A DNA stretch of 64,000 bases from Turnera subulata (lineage: Eukaryota > Streptophyta > Magnoliopsida > Malpighiales > Passifloraceae). The stretch lies in contig JAKUCV010002515.1 of NCBI GenBank assembly GCA_028386065.3, positions 7,549 through 71,548 on the forward strand, read 5' to 3'. The translations under genes and the position numbers were made by a program. The notes below the pieces were generated by a model. That model had not been told where the DNA came from. It worked only from the letters and a program-made list of their open reading frames with translations, and did no database searches. Of the stretch, positions 10,823 to 20,828 are shown piece by piece (positions within the stretch are counted from its first letter, which is position 1; each line of letters opens with the position of its first letter).

Positions 10823-12356
10823 TGTTAGAACAGGTGCCCTACGCTAGAGGGGGGGTGAATAGCATTTTTCGGACAAATTCAAAAACTTGCAGGAAATAAA
10901 TGTGGAATTGAAAGAATAAGGGCACACCAAAATTTATACTGGTTCACACACACAGTTTGTGTGGCTAATCCAGTCCTCCGAGAGACTCTCTCGAAGATTT
11001 CACTATCTAGGTTAAGCTTCCGGGTGCTTAACAAACCGTATACAAACCTAGAGCTCGAGTCACACGAAACTCTACTCACTTGCTTGAAGATACCTCACTT
11101 CAAGACTTCTCTCAAGGAAAGAAGACACTCTTCCTATGAGTTGCTACAAGGGAACAATCCTCCCTTAAGGTGTATGACAACACTTAAAATCACTCAAACA
11201 AAAGCTCTCGCCAAGAGTGGATATGAGTGACAAGTAAAGCTCTATAAAGGCAACTCTCAAGAAAACTGGCTCATAAAAATTGCAATGTATGTATGTCAAT
11301 GAATGCTTAAAATGTAGAGAGTTGATTGTTCATAATCAGAGATGTAAATCCTCTATTTATATGTCTCAAAACATGTATGACCGTTGTGGAATTAATCCAA
11401 AGCACCTTTAGACAAGATAACATGGAATGCTGAAAGAGGTGTCTGCTCAAAACGGCACAACATCGATGTTTAAACTTAGAACATCGATGTTTGGCCAGTA
11501 AACTTGAATTATTGGACCAACGGTCATTAGAACATCGATGTTTACCAAGGGAACATCGATGTTTTGCCAGTAAATATGAATTATTGAGTCCAACGGTCAC
11601 TAGAACATCTATGTTTACTCACTGAACATCGATGTTCATTTGGTTCGGCAAAATCATTTTAAAGCTGATGATCATAGAAACATCGATGTGTACTTGAAGA
11701 ACATCGATGTTTACTTGAAGAACATTGATGTTTACTTGAAGAACATCGATGTTCATTTGGTTCAGCAAAATCATTTTAAAGACATCAATTGATGGAACAT
11801 CGATGTCTAAATTTAGACATCGATGTTTTGCTGTTGGAAAACATTTTTCAAGTGCAATGGTTATGAGAACATCGATGTTTGGGATGCCAACATCGATGTT
11901 TTGAGCTACTTCCTGTTTTTGAAAGACTGTTTGAAGGCAAGAACATCGATGTTGATTGCTCAAAAAACATTTCATGATTGAAAGGATGCTATTGAATGCA
12001 TGAGTAAAATTGATTTTGTTTTGAGCCAATGTCTTAGAGGAATTGAGTGTTTTACCCTTGTACAATTTGAGTTCCTAAGTCTCCTTGCTTGTTACTTCAA
12101 TGCTTGTGTTCTTTGCCTTTTGATTGATTTCTTTTTGCTCCAAGAGTTGCCTTCAATTGAGTCATGGTTGGTTTGTCAATATCAAAACCCCTTGTACAAT
12201 TTGAGTTCCTAAGTCTCCTTGTTTGTTACTTCAATGCTTGTGTTCTTTGCCTTTTGATTGATTTCTTTTTGCTCCAAGAGTTGTCATCAATTGAGTCATG
12301 GTTGGTTTGCCAATATCAAAACCCTAAAATGAGACAAGGAGGCATGAAATCTAACA
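10823..12356 (-). repeat. Right LTR (5' LTR of the copia element)
   Basis: This 1,534-bp direct repeat of the left LTR runs from TGTTAGAACAGG to ATCTAACA. It has the same palindrome array (11459-11953) and the same 134-bp tandem duplication (from 12055). Confidence 0.9.
11459..11953. repeat. Paired palindrome array, right LTR
   Basis: About 15 copies of AACATCGATGTT and variants, with pair starts such as 11459/11480, correspond one to one with most of the left-LTR array. A second TCTAAATTTAGA-joined pair and one terminal partner present on the left are missing here. The last site (11942) stands alone. Confidence 0.92.
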
Positions 12357-12361
12357 GATTA

Positions 12362-13067
12362 TGCTGCTACTGTTGAGCTAGTGTGTGTGGTTTGAATAAT
12401 GGTCCCTGAGTATGGGTGATGGATAATGTCTTAGAACTTCTGTTGTATTTGGATTTACTGTGTAGTATTTTGACTGCGATGTACTGTCTGTTCTATCAAT
12501 AAGAATAGTTTTGGCACGTGTTTACTGTGTTCGGTAAACACGGGTCGGGGCGCTTCAGTAACAAATAAAATAAAGAACAAAAAATCTTTGTGGTCTCTTA
12601 AATTCCTGATTTTGATTTATTTTACTATCAAAAATTTATTTTCTTATAAAATAAAATATTTAATTTCTCAATATTTATAAAATTAAATTATTCAATTTTT
12701 GAAGTAATACTAATTAGTTAACTTAATACTCAACATTATATTATAATCAATCAAACACAATGTTGTAATCCTCATATAACTTCTTTTTTCTCACGCAATG
12801 AATTTTAATATTTTTATGCTTAAAATAGTTCTATTTTTTTCATATTTCTTAAAATTCATAATATATTATTTGTATTGTATTAAATTATTTTTTGTTTTTT
12901 GTTTTTATTTTTTTAATTATTTACCTATCAAATGTTTTATATTAGTATTTAGCATAAGATAATTATCTCAATTTTTCAGTTCTATATTATGAGTATTAAT
13001 ATTGTATAATTTTTACCTAGACATATTTGCCTTTATATATATCTTAAACCTGTTTACAATGATTCCA
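12362..13067. other. AT-rich intergenic DNA, no gene seen
   Basis: The first 200 bases continue the sequence interrupted by the copia element and end with GGGTCGGGGCGCTTCA at about 12557, which may be the end of an older LTR. From about 12560 the DNA is strongly AT-rich without an ORF worth reporting. Confidence 0.5.
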
Positions 13068-13077
13068 TATTTGATTG

Positions 13078-13187
13078 GGTTAAAAGATGCAGTGTGTCCT
13101 TTTACTTTTCCGATTTCAATATTTGTATCCCTCTTCTTTTTATTTCAAACATTATATCCCCGAACCTGTTGGAAATGGAGCAATGTC
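13078..13187 (+). repeat. MULE left terminal inverted repeat
   Basis: This repeat starts GGTTAAAAGATGCAGTGTG. It is an inverted copy of 26225-26334 with about six substitutions over 110 bp. It reaches into the first codons of the GRF gene (ATG at 13175), so it probably holds that gene's promoter or 5' UTR. Confidence 0.9.
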
Positions 13188-13275
13188 AAATGACTTCTCC
13201 ATCGTCTTCATCTAACACTTCTCTCAAATCCATTTCTTCCAAACCGTCTACCGAGAGGGCTTCCGAGAGAGATGC

Positions 13276-16200
13276 TGAAACGCCCGTGTCCCAATTTATT
13301 AATATAAATTACAAATTAATTATAAATTGACCAAATTACCCTTATCATTCCCGGGACACCCGTATCCCAAATTATTCATTAAAGAATATACATCATGTGA
13401 AGTGACCAAAATGCCCTTCTACCCGGGATACAATATCAACAACAAAATCAATGAACATTTATACAACAGATTACACAACAACGAGTATGCAGCGGAAGAC
13501 TAAACATAAGATAACATGTATGCAGTGAACTCTATGGATCCGACCCGAAGAGAGGAAAGCACCGCCACCTGCTGATATGCTCTTCTGATCATCGATCAGC
13601 TAACCTGTGTAAAACTGTGAGGGGGTGAGACCAACCACTGTCTCACCGCAGACAAATAAACCAATAATATACAATTACAAATCAACTACAACATCACCGG
13701 CATCAAACAACAACAACCTCATTACACAGAGCAAGACAACATCAGATTACAAACCATCACTTGTCAATACTTATATTATTATCTTTGTTATTAAGTTTAA
13801 ATATTTTATTAGGGCCCTCTACTGTGTGCGTCGAGCTCGGTCCCGTCTGATCAGACAACCAGGCACGAAGCCCAAAAAAACCAGGCACGAAGCCCAAATA
13901 AACCAGGCACGAAGCCCAACATATCCATAGAGAGAGAGAGAGAGACAGAGAGAAAGAGGGAGGTAGAAAGGGGGAGGTAGAAGGAGGGAGGTAGAACCGG
14001 CCATCACAGGCCCACATGCAAACCCGCATGCCATCCCGAGGGGTATTACTTCCCGCTCGAACCAACCGGTCAACAGCCCCACAGTAGACTTAATTATAAT
14101 TCGTTATTCACATTTATTCCTTAAGAGTTGTACCATACGTTATTTCAATCAGGGTTGTGTGGATTTAACAACTTAAACTCAAGTCCGGGCCTCCAGCCCA
14201 CAATCCACCACACAAACCACAAAACCATATATCACATTATTTAACACACAAAACAACTCATGCACGACAGGCATAATATATCACACTGGTACACAGTTCT
14301 CAAATCATGCATACAACATCAGAGATATCACCAACACAGTACACTCGCAAATAGCCACATCAGCACATCAAACAAGCACGCATACAACATTCGAGACCAA
14401 CAATTAATACCACTTTATATATATCAAGACAGTTAACCGAGCATTGTAGGCAGTAATGCATACAAAGGTTTATAAGTCCTCACCTTGGCCATATTAATTG
14501 TCTCGAAAGCAGATGCCTCGTTCCACATCAACATTCCTATGTCCATAACATCCTATGAACATACACACTATATAAGATATTTATTCATGACAAAAGAATG
14601 AATGCATGCTAATGATGACGTCTTAAGCTTAAACTGTACACTAGGCCCATTACAAAGAATCTCAGGTCTAAACCCAAAATTCAAATCCAATTTATACCTG
14701 GGCCTAAGGCCCACATCATAAGAACCCTTTGGGCCTAAAGCCCATCTCAAAATAATATCCATTTATTGGGCCTAAAGCACATTCCCTAAAACCATTGGGC
14801 CTAAAGCCCATTTAAATTAGTTACATTTTATTGGGCCTATAGCCCGTTTCTATAATTGTCCTTGAGCCTAAAGCCCACTTCCTTAAGTCCTTATTAAGCC
14901 AAGCATAGGATTGGGCTTAAAGCCCGTTACTTAAGTCCAAGGTCAAAACCGAGCCCAAGATTCCCGGCCTAAGGTTCTACCCGTGTCGGCATTTACCGGC
15001 CTAAGGTTCTACCCGTCTCGGTTTCCACTAATCACAATTAAATACATAACCCAATTCCGAATTATAAGTACATGCCATGAATGAATACAATTGTACATCC
15101 AGTATACCGTTAAAATGCCGAAAATCGAGACCCGAGCCTTTGCCGGAATTTTCCCGAGCCTCGCCGGAAAATTCCCGAGCCTTCGTCGGATTCCGGTGAG
15201 CCTCGCCGGAACAGTACTTCCTCGCCGGATTCCGGCCACTCCTCGCCGGAAAGTTCACAACTCACAAGGTCACTCTCTCTTCCATTGTCAGTCCTAAAAC
15301 ACCGACCCAAAACAACACGAGAATCTACTTAACCATCCATACTACAACACTCAAGAGTATCACAAGGAAAAGAAACGAGTTGGGCAACCAATCCTTACCC
15401 GGAAAATACAAACTCACACATCGCCCGGCAAGCACAGATTCATCAGCCTAACGCATCTACACCCGAGACTTGCAGCACCCACTCGCCTAAAACTAAGCCC
15501 GTGTATGAGACTCTGATCCGCCACCACGAAGCCTCGGTTCGTTGTCCACAGCCCAAACCCGAGCTCTTCAAAACGCCACAGTAACACAGTAGTGTCCGGC
15601 CACCATCCCAATCACCAACTACGTCCTCACACACCGCCTCAACGATCGCACACATCAAACACCCAAACACAGAGGGGAAAACCCGATCAGTAATCGGTAA
15701 CCGAAGATGAAAACAAAGACAGAGGAGAAAAAGAAAAAGAAAAGAAGAAGAAGGGAACATAATTAGTATCAGGTCCTTACCCGATTGAATCAACAATCCG
15801 GCCAGGAACCACACCTACGTCGGAGTAAACCCGACACCACTGTCTGCCACTAACAAAGCCAGACTCGTCACCAGAAAACTCTACCACCAAGCGACATAGC
15901 CCGGCACCAAACCGTGCCACCAAACGCAAATCCAACCACCACCGTTCACCACAGCCGAGCAGCAACAACCAACACACAAACCAAAAATACAACCCGTCAA
16001 CAACATACCAAACACCCAAGCCGGCCAAGGAAAAATAAAGCCAAAGGGAGAAGGAAGAGGATTCAGGAACAGGGCTTACCGGCAGAAGACGAGAGCGGCC
16101 TCTCGACCTCCTCAGCAGCCCTTCACGTGGAGCCGAGCCTCCACGTCCACTCCCCACCACGCGACAGCTCAACCGGCGGCGGCGTCTGCAACGAGAACGG

Positions 16201-16813
16201 CGGCGGCGAACGAAAGGGGCAGAGAAGGTGGGTGACAGCGATTTGCGTGTGAGGGAGAAGAAGTAAGGTGTTGGTGAAGGAGAGGGGTATTGAGTGAGGG
16301 AAGAGAGAAAGAGAGAGCGAGAGGGAGGAAGAGGAGAAGAGAAGAGGGAGAGAGAAGGAAGAAGGAGAAGAGAGAAAGAAGAAGAAGAAGGGGAAGATGG
16401 GAGCGGCGGCCGACGGTGAGAAAAGAAAAGAAATAAGAGAAATAAGAGAAAGGAAGAGAAAAGAGAAGAAGGGAAGGACTTTTAGGGTTGAGCCGGCCTG
16501 GTCCAAAACGACGCCGTTTTGGACTAGGGCGCGGTCAACCCGCCCTTGGCCAGTCAACGCCCTTTTTTTTTTTCCCATCCTTCCAAAACGACGTAGTTTT
16601 ATTAGAAACCGCGTTAACCCTCGCGTTTCACCCCGATCTCGGATCCGTTCCCAACGGGACCCGAACCATGAACAATACCAACTTGAAATTGACATTTCCG
16701 AGGCATAATAATTTATTTCCTCGACTAAAACTCGAAAATTCCTCAAGGGTAAAATTGGAATAAAAATTTCGAAAATTTCGAAAAAATCAATTAACGAAAT
16801 TCGGGGCGTTACA
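13276..16813 (-). repeat. Left LTR of gypsy element (3,538 bp)
   Basis: This is the full-length LTR. In plus-strand order it has a GA-rich tract with GGGAGGTAGAA units (13930-13995), a TGGGCCTAAAGCCCA-type palindrome cluster (about 14697-14930), a repeated CTAAGGTTCTACCCG (about 14970-15020), GCCGGA-rich words (15138-15255), and a GA-rich stretch (16270-16400). The last 500 bp are almost identical to the right LTR. Confidence 0.85.
14697..14930. repeat. Cluster of TGGGCCTAAAGCCCA palindromes
   Basis: Seven or eight copies of TGGGCCTAAAGCCCA or close variants occur at irregular spacing within the gypsy LTR segment that the right LTR has lost. TGGGCC/GGGCCC words resemble site II (TCP-bound) promoter elements. 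The regulatory role is inference. Confidence 0.75.
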
Positions 16814-16830
16814 GTTCTACCCCACTTAAC
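16814..16830 (-). other. Polypurine tract of gypsy element
   Basis: The minus strand reads GTTAAGTGGGGTAGAAC directly before the 3' LTR, as in plant chromoviruses. Confidence 0.7.
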
Positions 16831-18307
16831 AAAATTTCGTCCTCGAAATTGCAAGATAAGTCAAGCAACCAAGTGCTTAGCTGACACAAACAAGTGTCAC
16901 TCGGTATCAAAATACCGTCGGCCAAACCACCAAGTAGAACCATCATGACCATCAATCACACTTCTAAGAACTCCGGTTTACCTAGTCGATCATCGACTTA
17001 AATCAAACATGATCCATAGACCATAAGATCAAAACATTAACCCAAAGAATCTTATCCAATCATAATCAACTTTATTAACACCAGAATCCATAACGTTTCA
17101 TTTATCATCAATCAATCAACAATACCCAATCTTATAATCGACTAAGCACATCCGCAAATAACAGACTCTCAAATTATTACCTACGTGACAAGATCATCGC
17201 TCCCAATGTGAATACCTCAAAACCAAAAATCCATAATCTATCTCATATTCAGAACCTCGAGTATTTCCTTTATCACACACCAATTCAACCAAAATCGTAT
17301 ATAACCTTGATCAAACCTTAGGCACTAGAAACCGAACATTACCGAAAAATCATACCTATTACTCTATACCCTGGATTCCTTAAGACCTAAACATCCCTAC
17401 ATACTCATATGCATGAATCTATCTCTCGAACTATAACCACCACGATCATCATAATGATTTTGATAAAGAACCTAAAACATTAATGTATATCTCATGACGT
17501 AACTTAACAAACTAGCAACTAAATCACAGTACTCGAGATCACCTCAAAAGAATCAAAACTCAATATGAACATACCACCATCATCCTACTTCCAACACATG
17601 GACTATAACCTCAACAGAAATTCATGATCAAAACCTTTTTACCGCAATCACCATTAATATCCCCAAACTCATCAAAGTTTAGTACCTCAAGTATCATTAA
17701 AAGATTCTTCCCCTAAATATACCATTAGATTAACCTCAAATTCTTTAAGCATAATTGACAGATAACTCTCCAATTATACCATTAAATCAAACTCAAATTT
17801 TATCAACAATTATCAGCTCGAACTCCAAACAAAGTTTAACCATAAAATAATTTCACAAGTAACTACAAATTCCTCACGTTTATACAACCAAACCAGGAAT
17901 AACTTGATCACCAAGATCACAAGAATCAAATCTACAAGTATCGCATAAGATCATCTCCTAACAGACTTAACACCCGAAAACAAATTGATTGTTCTTACTT
18001 GTATTGGCCAGTTCGTCATAGACAAGGAACATAAACCAAGATTCAAGAGTCTACACCGACTCTAATAGATTAGTGGATAAACCACAAAATAATCTTTACT
18101 ACAGCCTAAGCTGTAAAGGTAAGCATATCATTTACACAATAATACCTGGTCACTCCGACCCTCAGCAGGTGCGTGTCCTCCACCGGATCCATAGTACGAC
18201 TCACTACATGAATGCATATGACAATGCAATAGACGACCCAAAAAGGAGCAGACTTATGCATATAAGATCACAAAACGTATTCACACATCCCAAAAGATCT
18301 ACAGCCT

Positions 18308-18321
18308 GCTCCGCTACCAAC
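18308..18321 (-). other. Primer-binding site of gypsy element
   Basis: The minus strand reads GTTGGTAGCGGAGC beside the 5' LTR, the same core as in the copia element's PBS. Confidence 0.7.
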
Positions 18322-19712
18322 TGAAACGCCCTTGTCCCAATTTATTAATATAAATTACAAATTTATTATAAATTGACCAAATTACCCTTAACATTCTCGG
18401 GACACCCGTATCCCAAATTAAATATACATCATGTGAAGTGACCAAAATGCCCTTCTACCCGGGATACAATATCAACAACAAAATCAATAAACATTTATAC
18501 AATAGATTACACAACAACGAGTATGCAGCGGAAGACTAAACATAAGATAACATGTATGCAGTGAACTCTATGGATCCGACCCGAAGAGAGGAAAGCACCG
18601 CCACCTGCTGATATGCTCTTCTGATCATCGATCAGCTAACCTGTGTAAAACTGTGAGGGGGTGAGACCAACCACTGTCTCACCGCAGACAAATAAACCAA
18701 TAATATACAAAACAAATCAACTACAAGTACACCGGCAATGGCAACAGCAAACACAGAGCACAACAATTCACAATACATAACACCAGTCATCACCAGACTT
18801 CAACCATCACTATCATTACTTATATTATTATCTTTGTTATTAAGTTTAAATATTTTATTAGGGCCCTCTACTGTGTGCGTCGAGCTCGGTCCCGTCTGAT
18901 CAGACAACCAGGCACGAAGCCCAAATAAACCAGGCACGAAGCCCAACATATCCATAGAGAGAGAGAGAGAGACAGAGAGAAAGAGGGAGGTAGAAAGGGG
19001 GAGGTAGAAGGAGGGAGGTAGAACCGGCCATCACAGGCCCACATGCAAACCCGCATGCCATCCCGAGGGGTATTACTTCCCGCTCGAACCAACCGGTCAA
19101 CAGCCCCACAGTAGAATTATAATAGTGTTTTATTCACAATTATCCTTTAAGAATTGTACCGTACGTTATTTCAAACATGGTTGTGTGAGAGAGCGAGGGA
19201 AGAGAAGAGGAGAGAGCGAGAGGGAGGAAGAGGAGAAGAGAAGAGGGAGAGAGAAGGAAGAAGGAGAAGAGAGAAAGAAGAAGAAGAAGGGGAAGATGGG
19301 AGCGGCGGCCGACGGTGAGAAAAGAAAAGAAATAAGAGAAATAAGAGAAAGGAAGAGAAAAGAGAAGAGGGGAAGGACTTTTAGGGTTGAGCCGGCCTGG
19401 TCCAAAACGACGCCGTTTTGGACTAGGGCGCGGTCAACCCGCCCTTGGCCAGTCAACGCCCTTTTTTTTTTTCCCATCCTTCCAAAACGACGTAGTTTTA
19501 TTAGAAACTGCGTTAACCCTCGCGTTTCACCCCGATCTCGGATCCGTTCCCAACGGGACCCGAACCATGAACAATACCAACTTGAAATTGACATTTCCGA
19601 GGCATAATAATTTATTTCCTCGACTAAAACTCGAAAATTCCTCAAGGGTAAAATTGGAATAAAAATTTCGAAAATTCCGAAAAAATCAATTAACGAAATT
19701 CGGGGCGTTACA
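18322..19712 (-). repeat. Right LTR of gypsy element, internally deleted (1,391 bp)
   Basis: This LTR matches both ends of the left LTR but lacks about 2.1 kb between positions equivalent to 14158 and about 16310. The junction is at TTGTGTG|AGAGAGCG near 19186. Smaller differences lie at 13690-13790 compared with 18710-18810. Confidence 0.85.
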
Positions 19713-20828
19713 GATGCAATAGATGGCGAGTTCATAATTTCAACAATATCTCAGAAACCGGACTACGATTATGAAGGCGTTATCTTTTGTTCCTGTGGGC
19801 GCAGGTCTCCCAGATGGTACTCCTGGAACAACAAGAACACAGGGAGGAGATTCAACCGTTGTGGTTTTTTCATTCGTTGTAGTTTCTTGCAGTGGGTTGA
19901 TGGGCAGTTTGAAGACAGAGCTCGACAGCTATTGATTGGATTGAGGAATCGTGAGAGGCAATTGGTTGGACGTAATGAAGAACTTGAGAGAAAGATTAAA
20001 CAATTGAAAGAGGAAATTTGACTTCTCCTTAGCCAACGTGAAGTCAATGTCGGGAGGTGGAGAAGATGCGAGGGATATGGTGGTGCAATTTTAGTTGTAG
20101 CAGTGGTCTTAGCGTGCTTTTTCTTTGGTAATGGTAATTAATATAATGTGATATGTTGCGTTGTATTGACTGTGGTCGGCATGTTGGGTACTTTGGATTA
20201 ACCAAAGGTTGTATGTTGTGAAGTTGTAATGATATGCATCAGTGTTAGCAGCTTCAGTTTTTTTGGCTTGGCAGTTGTCGGCTCTTGTTTTGTTTTGTTT
20301 TGTGGTATAACAGAAGGTTAATTAGTAAGTATTTATGTTGTGTTCTGTGTTAATGACTCATTAACAGATTAGTCGTTTATAGTGGCATTCCCAGGATAAA
20401 TTGCAAATTGCTCATTGGTGCGCAATTGGTGCGCTATTGGTGCACCATGGTCTAAATGCTCAGGTCAAACACAACCCGAGTACATAAAAATGGACATGAA
20501 GATGCTTCATAAAAGGAAAAAAATGGACAATATGAAGGACAGATGTAGAAAAGTTCTACATAAATATTAAAAGATCCATAAACAGAGTTTCTGACATAAA
20601 CATTAAAAGATCCACATAACTAGAGGTTCTAACATCAAAAGGAAATGAGCTTACGCTTGATGCTTGCAAATAGCCATGTCCAACAAGGCTACATAAAGAG
20701 ACTAACATTATAAGACAAGGATGGAAGTACCAGGCTTTGAGTTTTTGCATCCACTGAAACTAGCTAACGTAGTAAGTTATAAAGTAGTTATAGCAAGCAA
20801 GCAGGCCAAAATATGCAGCTGATGTTCA

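Larger units (their letters stand above)
2738..12356 (-). mobile_element. Defective Sirevirus-type Ty1/copia retrotransposon
   Basis: The element has two long direct LTRs (2738-4363 and 10823-12356) that begin TGTTAGA and end CTAACA. Both sides carry the 5-bp duplication GATTA (2733-2737 and 12357-12361). On the minus strand the PBS lies next to the right LTR and the polypurine tract next to the left LTR, so the element reads right to left. The interior is about 6.46 kb. It starts with a gag carrying two zinc knuckles and a long coiled coil, then the aspartic-protease motif LDSG, and then coding similarity stops. Integrase, reverse transcriptase and RNase H are absent. In their place are unrelated segments, including antisense LINE-like sequence, followed by an extra ORF near the 3' LTR. 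The large coiled-coil gag, extra 3' ORF and palindrome-rich LTRs fit the Sirevirus (Maximus) lineage. It could move only with help in trans. Confidence 0.88.
13276..19712 (-). mobile_element. Ty3/gypsy element without coding capacity
   Basis: LTRs at 13276-16813 and 18322-19712 begin TGAAACGCCC and end GGGGCGTTACA. GATGC is duplicated on both sides (13271-13275 and 19713-19717). The minus strand has the PBS beside the right LTR and the PPT beside the left LTR. The last internal bases before the PPT (minus strand TTTCGAGGACGAAAT...AAGTGGGG) match the usual end of chromovirus (Tekay/Del-type) pol. The rest of the 1.5-kb interior shows no gag or pol, so this is a large-deletion derivative. ORFs inside the LTRs (15-16.9 kb and 19.1-19.7 kb) are low-complexity shadows. 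Confidence 0.88.
13175..20141 (+). pseudogene. GRF-zinc-finger, membrane-anchored MULE protein; split by gypsy element
   Basis: Exon sequence 13175-13275 (alternative ATG at 13190) encodes a Ser-rich leader. The frame continues exactly at 19718 once the 6.4-kb gypsy insertion and one GATGC copy are ignored. The second part has CSCGRRSPRWYSW, NTGRRFNRC and CSFLQWVD. This is the C-x-C...N-x-G-R-x-F-x-x-C...C-x-F-x-x-W-x-D pattern of the GRF zinc finger. A heptad-like helix follows (RNRERQLVGRNEELERKIKQ). A TGA at 20019-20021 then interrupts the frame. Beyond it the same frame stays open to TAA at 20139-20141 and ends in a hydrophobic segment (ILVVAVVLACFFF). Plant proteins with GRF, coiled coil and a C-terminal anchor are known as uncharacterised families. 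Both the insertion and the stop codon disable this copy. Confidence 0.75.

Noticed and set aside
15443..16854. Several ORFs of 100-240 codons on both strands, and 19125-19735
   Set aside because: They lie in GA-rich or GC-rich LTR sequence, are low in complexity and are duplicated between LTRs. No domain is visible.
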